Of a stretch of 64,000 bases of DNA, positions 57,341 through 64,000 are shown piece by piece. The position numbers and the translations under genes are program-made. Below the pieces are notes generated by a model. It made no database searches and was not told the DNA's origin. It saw only the letters and a list, made by a program, of their open reading frames with translations. Within the stretch, counting starts at the first letter, position 1. Each line of letters starts with the position of its first letter. This DNA is from Candidatus Fredericiella danica. Its GTDB lineage: Bacteria; Chloroflexota; Anaerolineae; Caldilineales; Caldilineaceae. The DNA lies in contig JADJPH010000016.1 of the NCBI GenBank assembly GCA_016713335.1, positions 1-64,000 of the forward strand, read 5' to 3'.

Positions 57341-57951
57341 ATGCGACAACGGCATGTTCTGGGGGGACTGGTATTGTTCGCCTGCCTGTTCAGTGGTTGG
57401 TGTAGTCCTGAACGGGTGTTTGCGAGCTTTCGTGGTGAAGCGGCTGCGCCCATCGCGCGCCCGACTCCGCGTCCAAGCTAACCCTGCCGCCCTCAACGGC
57501 TGCGGATGTTGCGGCGACGGTCGAGGTTGCCGGTCAGGTCAGCGCGGGTACGATCACCGTCGGCTCGTTGCGCGGCGCTGCTGAGGTTGCCGTTGGCGAG
57601 GGTAGCGTGAGTGGCGATCTGGATATTGACATAACAAATGCATCGCTAGGTGCGTTTTCGCTCGCCGTCCCCGGTTCGGCGCCGGCAAACGCCGACAGCG
57701 CCCTGGCTTTAATTCACACCACCTATCCCAGCTTAGGCAACGTTGCGCTTGAACCGGACAATTCAGGCGCCTCCGGCTATGTTTTTGCTGCTTCAACCAT
57801 GCAGCAAGGGGTGTCGCGCGAGACGCACCAGGTGAATGCTGCGGCCCAGGAAGTGCTTGCAGGCGTAAGTGGTCAGGGATCTGCCCGTGTGGTCTGGGTT
57901 GTGATTGGCAACGGAACCTTTGCGACCGCACTGGCGCCGATCAAGCCCTAG
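57341..57951 (+). CDS. Secreted hypothetical protein, frameshifted
   Basis: About 203 residues. ATG 57341 with AGGAGAGG upstream. Signal-like N-terminus (HVLGGLVLFACLFSGWC, with a Cys that could be a lipobox), a Pro-rich linker (PIARPTPRP) where an indel near 57478 lies, then an Ala/Val/Gly-rich domain (AGTITVGSLRGAAEVAVGEG). No family recognised. Follows the large surface protein and may be linked to it. Confidence 0.6.
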
Positions 57952-58130
57952 CCCCGCACCTTTGCGCACCCAATTGCCATCTGATTATGACCGCCAGGTG
58001 GTGCGTGTTGGCCTGTTTTCTGATGCTTTCATGCTGGTTTTGAGGGCATTTCAGGTGGCGGAATTTGCTGTCGGCCTTGTCAGCATCCTGTAAGCAATGC
58101 CGTCTTCATTGCATGCTATACTGCCATCCG

Positions 58131-58155
58131 GGTCACTATTTTAGTGATAGTGACC
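58131..58155. promoter_or_regulatory. Inverted repeat upstream of the sugar-phosphate transferase gene
   Basis: GGTCACTAT (58131-58139) and ATAGTGACC (58147-58155), loop of 7 bases; TATACT at 58117-58122 could be a -10 just before it. Position fits an operator or leader hairpin of the envelope cluster. Confidence 0.4.
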
Positions 58156-58178
58156 ATTATCTGAAACGGTAGCTGGAC

Positions 58179-59744
58179 ATGAGCAGCTTGAAGAGAGATG
58201 CGGACGTTATGGCGAACGAACGGTGGATGACAGTAACAGGGGCGATGCTCGGCAATGACGAGCTTGTTGAGATATCGGAGCGGACAGCGCAGCAGGCCGC
58301 CGAAGATCTCACGACGGATCGGCGCTTGTACCGGCTGTTTTTGGTCGTTGGGGACGCACTGGTTCTATTTCTAGCGTTCACATTGGCATACTGGCTGCGT
58401 TTCCAGGTCGGCATTGCGGTCTCGCCGGAAGTGACGCCCGCAGCCGATGTCTATCTGACGCTGACAACGGAGTTGATTTTTGTTTGGCTGATCATTTTTG
58501 CCGTGTTCGGGTTGTATGACTACCACAACTTGCTGGGCGGCACGTCGGAGTATGTACGGGTCTTTAATGCCAGCACGATCGGCATGATGACGGTTGTTCT
58601 GATCAGTTTTGTGAACCCAGGTTTTTTGGTTGCCCGTGCCTGGCTGATCATGGCCTGGGTGCTGTCGGTGACGATGGTTTCACTCTATCGGCTGCTGATG
58701 CGCCGGTTGGCCTATAAGTCGCGCAAGAATGGGCATTTTGTCACGCCGACAGTGATTGTGGGGACGAATGCTGAAGCCGCCGCACTGGCTGAGCAGTTCA
58801 AGGACAAAGTCAGTTCGGGGATGGAGATCATTGGCTTTATCAATTCAGGCGCCGGCGAAGATGTTGTTTCTGCGACTCACGGTTATCCGATGATTGGGCA
58901 GTTGGAGCAGGTGGGCGATATTGCGGACCTGGTGGCTCAGAGTGGCGCCAAGGAAGTGATCGTGGTGCCCTCAGCGCTGACGAGTGAACAATTAGTGGGC
59001 GTGTCCGAGTACCTTACGGCCATGCCGGGGATCGACATGCGGATTTCTTCCGGTCTGTACGAGGTCTTCACGACGGGGATGCGCGTCACGACGCGCAACT
59101 CTGTGCCTCTGATGAGTCTGAACCGGTTGCGCCTGACACGTGCCGAGTCACTGATGAAGGGTGCGCTGGATTATAGCCTGATTCTGCTGGCGATGCCATT
59201 GCTGGCGCCGATCTTCATCGTGCTTGCGCTGATGACCAAGTTTGATTCTCCCGGTCCGATCTTCTATCGCCGCCGCGTGATGGGCGTGAACGGTCGCCAG
59301 TTTGACGCTTTCAAGTTCCGCACCATGTATGTCAATGGTGATGAACTACTGGCCCAACAGCCGGAGCTGGTCGCCATGCTGAAGCGTGACCACAAATTGA
59401 AGGATGATCCGCGTAGCACCCGGATGGGTAAGTTCCTGCGCCGGATGAGCCTGGATGAGTTGCCCCAACTGATCAACGTGCTGTTAGGGGACATGAGCCT
59501 GGTTGGTCCCCGCATGATTAGCCCGGCGGAGGCAGAAAAGTACGGCCGGATGAAGAGCAATTTGTTAACGGTGAAGCCGGGCTTAACGGGGTTGTGGCAG
59601 GTATCGGGACGTTCCAACCTGTCTTATGAAGAGCGGGTTCGCCTTGACATGTTCTATGTGCGCAACTATAGCATTTGGATGGACATTCAGATTCTGTTCT
59701 TTCAGACTTTGCCGGCAGTGATTAAGGGTCGCGGCGCATTCTAA
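58179..59744 (+). CDS. Polyprenyl-phosphate sugar-1-phosphate transferase (priming glycosyltransferase, WcaJ/WbaP type)
   Basis: A 521-residue membrane enzyme that starts a glycan by moving a sugar-1-phosphate to undecaprenyl phosphate. Four N-terminal membrane spans (residues 45-160), then a CoA-binding-like Rossmann domain (TVIVGTNAEAAALAEQFKD), one more membrane helix (LDYSLILLAMPLLAPIFIVL) and the catalytic domain with GPIFYRRRVMGVNG, AFKFRTMY, RRMSLDELPQLINVL and VKPGLTGLWQVSGRSNL. Start ATG 58179; a second ATG at 58209. First gene of the heptose cluster, so it may prime the heptose-containing glycan. Confidence 0.93.
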   Translation: MSSLKRDADVMANERWMTVTGAMLGNDELVEISERTAQQAAEDLTTDRRLYRLFLVVGDALVLFLAFTLAYWLRFQVGIAVSPEVTPAADVYLTLTTELIFVWLIIFAVFGLYDYHNLLGGTSEYVRVFNASTIGMMTVVLISFVNPGFLVARAWLIMAWVLSVTMVSLYRLLMRRLAYKSRKNGHFVTPTVIVGTNAEAAALAEQFKDKVSSGMEIIGFINSGAGEDVVSATHGYPMIGQLEQVGDIADLVAQSGAKEVIVVPSALTSEQLVGVSEYLTAMPGIDMRISSGLYEVFTTGMRVTTRNSVPLMSLNRLRLTRAESLMKGALDYSLILLAMPLLAPIFIVLALMTKFDSPGPIFYRRRVMGVNGRQFDAFKFRTMYVNGDELLAQQPELVAMLKRDHKLKDDPRSTRMGKFLRRMSLDELPQLINVLLGDMSLVGPRMISPAEAEKYGRMKSNLLTVKPGLTGLWQVSGRSNLSYEERVRLDMFYVRNYSIWMDIQILFFQTLPAVIKGRGAF

Positions 59745-59773
59745 GGGTGAGCAGGTAGGGAAGCTTAGGTGCA

Positions 59774-60514
59774 ATGAAAGCGCTAATCCTGGCGGCGGGG
59801 AAGGGAACAAGGCTGAAGTCTTTGACGGCTGACCGTCCGAAGCCGATGTTGCCTGTGGGTGATGAACCGCTGCTTGCGCATCATGTGCGCCGTTTACGGG
59901 ATGCGGGCGTCGAAGAAATTGCGATTAACTTGCATCATGCGGCAGATGTCATCACGGATTACTTTGGGGATGGTAGCCGGTTCGGGGTCCGTCTGGTCTA
60001 TTCGTACGAACCCGAACTGATGGGGACGGCGGGTGCAGCCAAGATCCTGGAGTCATTTCTAGATACGACTTACTTTGTTGTCTATGGTGATGTCTTCACG
60101 AACATCGGTCTGGTGGAACTGGCGCAGTTTCACGCTGATCACAAGCAGCAGCGTGTTGCGCCGATGGCCTTGACGATGTCGTTGTATCGTGTGCCGAATC
60201 CAACGGAATGTGGCCTGGTCGAGGTGGATTCGACCGGACGTGTGACCCGTTTTGTTGAGAAGCCACCGGCTGATCAGGTCTTTACGGATCTGGCAAACGC
60301 CGGCATTCTCGTGTGTGACCCGGCGGTGATGGCCATCACACCGGCTGCGACGGTGTTTGATTTTGGCCGTGATTTGATACCGCTGATGCTTGAGCAGGGC
60401 GGTGCTGTGTTTGGAAAAGCAATCACGGACGAAGAGTATGTGATCGACATTGGAACGCCCGCCGGCTTTGAGCGGGCGCAAACCCTGGCAAACGGTCAGC
60501 GTTTGCCGGTGTAG
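59774..60514 (+). CDS. hddC: D-glycero-D-manno-heptose 1-phosphate guanylyltransferase-like nucleotidyltransferase
   Basis: A 246-residue NTP transferase. Nucleotide motif LAAGKGTRLKSLTADRPKPM at the N-terminus, metal Asp in YFVVYGDVFTNIG, and TAGAAKILE plus EKPPADQVFTDLANAG. It joins GTP and heptose-1-phosphate in the last step of GDP-heptose synthesis; other sugar-1-phosphate substrates cannot be excluded by sequence, but the three heptose genes after it favour HddC. 29 bases after the transferase gene. Confidence 0.82.
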   Translation: MKALILAAGKGTRLKSLTADRPKPMLPVGDEPLLAHHVRRLRDAGVEEIAINLHHAADVITDYFGDGSRFGVRLVYSYEPELMGTAGAAKILESFLDTTYFVVYGDVFTNIGLVELAQFHADHKQQRVAPMALTMSLYRVPNPTECGLVEVDSTGRVTRFVEKPPADQVFTDLANAGILVCDPAVMAITPAATVFDFGRDLIPLMLEQGGAVFGKAITDEEYVIDIGTPAGFERAQTLANGQRLPV

Positions 60515-60664
60515 CCCGGGGATGCTGCCTTGCGGACCTTCCCCAGGTTGGTTCTTGCAAAGGCAGGTGGATAGCGCCCGGGTCTCCTCGTAACTGACCT
60601 CAATGCGACTTTCCCTTGCTGCGCTCGTTTTTTATGACATTGGTGCGCGCCTAAGGAACAGACC

Positions 60665-61642
60665 ATGATTATTACACAGACGCCACTCCGGATCAGCTTT
60701 TTTGGTGGGGGCACGGACTTTCGTGAATTTTACGACCAGGAACCGGGTTGGGTGCTTAGTTCGACCATTGACAAGTACATCTTTGTGATTATCAAAGAGC
60801 GTTATGATGATAAGATTCGCGTCGGCTATACCAAGACGGAACTTGTTGACGAGATCGATGAGTTAGAACATACATTGGTGCGTGAGTGCCTGCGCCGGAC
60901 CGGCATCACCAAGCGCATCGAGATTTCGACGATGGCCGACATCCCATCCGAAGGTTCGGGGCTTGGTTCCTCAAGTACGCTGACAGTTGGGTTGCTCAAT
61001 GCGATGTATACCTACCTCGGCACGCCCAAGGATTACGCAACCCTGGCGCGCGAGGCCTGCGAAATCGAGATCGACATCCTGGGTAAGCCGAATGGCAAAC
61101 AGGATCAGTACATTGCGGCCTATGGCGGCCAGCGCTTCATCCGGTTCTGCAAGGATGAAGTCGTCGAGGTGGAGCCCATGGTGATCGATACCCGTATTGC
61201 GCGGCGTCTGAACCAGAACTTGATGCTGTTTTACACGAATGTGCCGCGCAAAGCGGAGAGCGTTCTCACTGAGCAGCGCCAGAATGTGGGCGACAGAATG
61301 CATGTGCTGCGTGAGTTGAAGGAATTGGCGCTACGCGGTCGCGTTTATTTGCATGAAGGGTTGCTGGATGACTTTGGGCGGTTGATGCACGAAGGTTGGG
61401 TGCTAAAAAAGCAGTTGGCCAGCAAGATCAGTTCATCAACGATTGACCAGCTCTATTCCACTGCGATCGATGCAGGTGCGCTCGGCGGCAAGATCACGGG
61501 GGCCGGCGGTGGTGGTTTCCTGATGCTGTACTGTCCACGCGACAAGCAGGAAGCGGTCCGTGATGCGCTGGACCATCTGCCCGAGCTTTCGTTCCACCTG
61601 GAGCGTGACGGTACGAAGGTGATCTTCAACTACCGGCGCTAG
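60665..61642 (+). CDS. hddA: D-glycero-alpha-D-manno-heptose 7-phosphate kinase (GHMP kinase)
   Basis: A 325-residue GHMP-family kinase. N-terminal PLRISFFGGGTDFREFY, the ATP loop PSEGSGLGSSSTLTVG, LGKPNGKQDQYIAAYGG and the C-terminal KITGAGGGGFLMLY are the signature of HddA. It phosphorylates C1 of heptose-7-phosphate. 150 bases separate it from hddC; no obvious promoter or terminator in that gap. Confidence 0.92.
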   Translation: MIITQTPLRISFFGGGTDFREFYDQEPGWVLSSTIDKYIFVIIKERYDDKIRVGYTKTELVDEIDELEHTLVRECLRRTGITKRIEISTMADIPSEGSGLGSSSTLTVGLLNAMYTYLGTPKDYATLAREACEIEIDILGKPNGKQDQYIAAYGGQRFIRFCKDEVVEVEPMVIDTRIARRLNQNLMLFYTNVPRKAESVLTEQRQNVGDRMHVLRELKELALRGRVYLHEGLLDDFGRLMHEGWVLKKQLASKISSSTIDQLYSTAIDAGALGGKITGAGGGGFLMLYCPRDKQEAVRDALDHLPELSFHLERDGTKVIFNYRR

Positions 61643-61707
61643 GGGGTCACTCTTATGTGGCCATGTTGTCTTTTGTGATGTTGTGTTTAGAAAGTCGTAG
61701 GAGAACG

Positions 61708-62298
61708 ATGCAGACCGGACCTTATCCCTATCAAGACTATGTTGCTGGACTCAAGCAGGCGCTGGATCTTTTGCCTTTTCAGGTGATCGATCACGTGGTG
61801 GAGTTGCTTGATCAGGCGCGCCGCGAGGGCCGTCAGGTGTTTGTGTTTGGGAACGGGGGCAGTGCGTCGACAGCCACCCATATGGCGTGTGATCTGGGCA
61901 AGAACACCATTGTGCCTGGGATGCCGCGCTTGCGCGTACTTTCGCTCAATGACAATGTGGCGTTGTTCTCTGCGCTGTCGAATGACTGTGGCTATGAGAA
62001 CGTCTTTGCTGAGCAACTATCGAGTCTTGTCCAGCGTGGTGACATTGTCGTTGCTATTTCTGCGAGCGGCAACTCCCCGAATGTTTTGAAAGCGATCGCA
62101 CTCGCCAAAGACTATGGTGCGATCACGGTCGGCATGAGTGGTTACAACGGCGGTAAGCTTGCCAAGATGGTCGATCACCCGATTGTCGTGCAGAATCACT
62201 GTATCGAACAAATCGAGGATATCCATCTGATGGTAGAACATATGATGACCTCGGCGCTACGGCAGCGCGCCCAGGTGCTTGCATTTGCGTCGAACTAG
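61708..62298 (+). CDS. gmhA: Phosphoheptose isomerase (SIS domain)
   Basis: About 196 residues from ATG 61708 (GGAG upstream; an earlier in-frame ATG at 61657 has none). SIS domain with FVFGNGGSASTATHMACDLG and VAISASGNSPNVLKA. Converts sedoheptulose-7-phosphate to D-glycero-D-manno-heptose-7-phosphate. Its stop overlaps or abuts the start of the phosphatase gene. Confidence 0.92.
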   Translation: MQTGPYPYQDYVAGLKQALDLLPFQVIDHVVELLDQARREGRQVFVFGNGGSASTATHMACDLGKNTIVPGMPRLRVLSLNDNVALFSALSNDCGYENVFAEQLSSLVQRGDIVVAISASGNSPNVLKAIALAKDYGAITVGMSGYNGGKLAKMVDHPIVVQNHCIEQIEDIHLMVEHMMTSALRQRAQVLAFASN

Positions 62299-62300
62299 TG

Positions 62301-62861
62301 ATGTCACAGCCCGTGTGGCAAGCACTCTTTCTTGATCGTGATGGCACACTCAATGAGGAGCGTGCCGATTACGTGAAAAATTGGTCAGAGTTTGTCTGGC
62401 TGCCGGGGGCGCTCCATGCCCTTGCTGAACTGGCCGGGTATGGAGCGCCCATCATCCTGATCACCAATCAATCCGTCATCGGGCGTGGTATAATCACAGA
62501 AGCTGAGGTGCAGACGCTGCATACTCAGATGCTTGATGTGATCGGTGAGGCCGGCGGGCGCATCGATGGGATCTTCATTTGCCCGCACCCGCCGGATGCG
62601 GGATGTGACTGCCGCAAGCCGCAGCCCGGTCTTTTGCTGCAAGCTGCTGCTGCCTTTGGTCTCGACCTGCGGCGCTGCTTGTTTATCGGTGACACCATGA
62701 CCGACTTTCAGGCAGCGCAAGCGGCCGGTTGTCCCTGCGTGCTGGTAAGGACCGGGCGTCAGGGTGCGCAGCTTGACGCTGCGTTAGGCGTTGATGGCCG
62801 CCGCATCATCTTTGACGATCTGGCGGCAGCGACCAGGTACATCATGGGTGCCCGTGAATGA
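62301..62861 (+). CDS. gmhB: D-glycero-D-manno-heptose-1,7-bisphosphate 7-phosphatase
   Basis: A HAD-family phosphatase of about 186 residues. Motif I LFLDRDGTLNEERADYV, LITNQSVIGRGII, the zinc cysteines in ICPHPPDAGCDCRKPQPG and motif IV FIGDTMTDFQAA match GmhB. ATG 62301 chosen; GTG 62298 overlaps the gmhA stop. With GmhA, HddA and HddC the GDP-heptose route is complete. Confidence 0.92.
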   Translation: MSQPVWQALFLDRDGTLNEERADYVKNWSEFVWLPGALHALAELAGYGAPIILITNQSVIGRGIITEAEVQTLHTQMLDVIGEAGGRIDGIFICPHPPDAGCDCRKPQPGLLLQAAAAFGLDLRRCLFIGDTMTDFQAAQAAGCPCVLVRTGRQGAQLDAALGVDGRRIIFDDLAAATRYIMGARE

Positions 62862-62874
62862 GTGATTGTTGCTG

Positions 62875-64000
62875 ATGACAAGTGATTTTGAAGAGCTCGG
62901 TCCCAAGGGCTGTCCATATCTTGGTTTAGAAGAAGATCGCACGGTGATGCTGCTTGATCCATCGCCGCTGCATCGTTGTTTTGCAAATCCCAGTGACATT
63001 CAAGCCCCAACCGTCCAGCATCAATCCGGTTTTTGCCTGACCGAAACACACGTGGGATGCCCACTGTATCAGCGGGCTAAACCACAGGCATTGAGTGCAA
63101 AGGCGAAGGGGAATGGGCGGGGTGGCCGGCCAAACGCCGAAAATAGCCGTTCTGGCGCCTATGTGGCTGCCGGGGCATTGGGACTATTGTTGGTCTTGGG
63201 TGGTGGTTGGCTTGCGCTGCAATTTTTTCGGCGGTCGAAACGAGGCGCCGCCGGCTCCGGCGTTGGTGCTGAGCCCGCAGCCGGCGGCAACCAACACGGA
63301 GTCCGCGCCTGGAACCCTGGTAAGTACGCCCGCGGCGGAAAACGTGGTAGCGACTATTGCGCCGCCGGCCACGGCGACAACAAGCACGGTCACCGCGGCG
63401 GTGAATGAGCCCGCCACGGCGACATCTGAAGCAACAGCCGTGTCGCTTTATGGATTTGTCACCCCGACGCCGATTGCGGGCGCCCAAGAGACGGAATTCC
63501 GGCCCGGCACGGGCGACGTTGGGTGGTGGACAGATGGACCGGACGGGCAGATTAATCTGAATGATTCGTATCTGTATGCTGGGGCGCTTGACGGGCAGAA
63601 CTACCTGGCAGCCGCGCGTTTCGACCTCAAACGTATCCCCCGGGGAACGCCGATTCTCGGGGGTGAACTGCGGTTGACAGGTTTGCGCGCTGATCAATTT
63701 GATCCAAATGCGGGTGGCACCTGGCTCGTGCAACTGCTTGGCCAGAGTGAACTGAGCACGCTGGGCGGGGCCAACTTCATGATGATCTATAGCGCGCCTG
63801 CGTCGGTGACCTTGCTGCCCCAGTTGACGTCGGCAGAGGTGAGCGTGGGTGGCGTGAATCGGTGGGTGTTTGATGCGAATACCCTACAATGGATTGAGCA
63901 GCAACGGTTGAACGGCGCCGATACCATTGTTGCGCGGATCGTTGGGGCGACAAACCCAGGTGGTCAGAGTTTGTTTGGCTGGGACAGCGGGATTGGCCCG
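62875..64000 (+). CDS. Membrane-anchored protein with cytosolic Cys cluster and extracellular domain, partial, frameshifted
   Basis: Starts at ATG 62875 and runs off the right edge. Residues 12-65 carry four spaced cysteines (GCPYLGLEED, HRCFAN, GFCLTE, VGCPLYQ), followed by a single membrane span at about 100-122 (AAGALGLLLVLGGGWLALQF). A break in the T6 run at 63223-63228 shifts the frame; the new frame is open to base 64000 with a Pro/Thr/Ala linker and then a beta domain (AARFDLKRIPRGTPILGGEL) like the DNRLRE carbohydrate-binding type. Cys part inside, beta domain outside. Adjacent to the heptose cluster; a link to the envelope is likely but not shown. Confidence 0.7.

Overview
The window looks like a chromosomal piece of a member of the Chloroflexota, probably near Anaerolineae/Caldilineae. 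This is inferred, since no marker rRNA is present. The clues are lipoproteins with an Ala/Pro-rich linker after the lipobox Cys, secreted proteins ending in a short 'xLPLL..K/R' tail, a Gram-positive-type SOS box on uvrA, single-chain L-serine dehydratase, large DUF11/FG-GAP surface proteins, and a cytosolic Cys cluster ahead of a membrane anchor at the right end. No rRNA, tRNA, CRISPR or transposase was found.

Left part (1-12.4 kb): a polyol/sugar catabolic locus. A SorC-type regulator is divergent from a minus-strand run that encodes a HAD-IIA phosphatase (AraL-like), a lipoprotein binding protein, two permeases, two ABC ATPases, an FGGY kinase, a 2-hydroxyacid dehydrogenase and a glycerol-1-phosphate dehydrogenase-like protein (AraM-like). 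A partial, unrelated ABC ATPase enters from the left edge.

Middle (12.6-37.4 kb): peptidase T and L-serine dehydratase; a TrpF-like domain in frame with a TrmO-like domain; a MarR regulator; an unknown protein and a thiolase; a hybrid sensor kinase; a DUF5655-type protein; OsmC, a Crp/Fnr regulator and a 53-residue membrane protein; uvrA behind an SOS box; an orphan NMT1/THI5-type binding protein; a TIM-barrel sugar epimerase-like protein; a class II aldolase-like protein; an HTH-STAND-TPR regulator divergent from a lipoprotein; and an active-site-altered ketol-acid reductoisomerase homologue translationally coupled to a short-chain dehydrogenase.

Right part (37.4-64 kb): secreted and envelope functions. 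A multidomain lipoprotein esterase and a GHL15-type glycoside hydrolase are followed, after a small protein and a hemolysin III protein, by a decayed partial copy of the esterase N-terminus. Next come an FAD/Fe-S oxidase, a GH13 protein and an ALDH7-type dehydrogenase on the minus strand, then a roughly 2070-residue surface protein. The end holds a priming sugar-phosphate transferase followed by a complete HddC-HddA-GmhA-GmhB set for GDP-D-glycero-D-manno-heptose, and a membrane-anchored protein that runs off the edge.

About 20 genes are interrupted by single-base frameshifts although both halves keep full family similarity. Several of the sites lie in homopolymers. This pattern points to a consensus sequence with uncorrected indels, not to mass pseudogenisation. 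One exception, the second esterase-domain copy, carries a base-substitution nonsense codon and looks truly decayed. Spanning coordinates are therefore given for broken genes, with the break position in the text.
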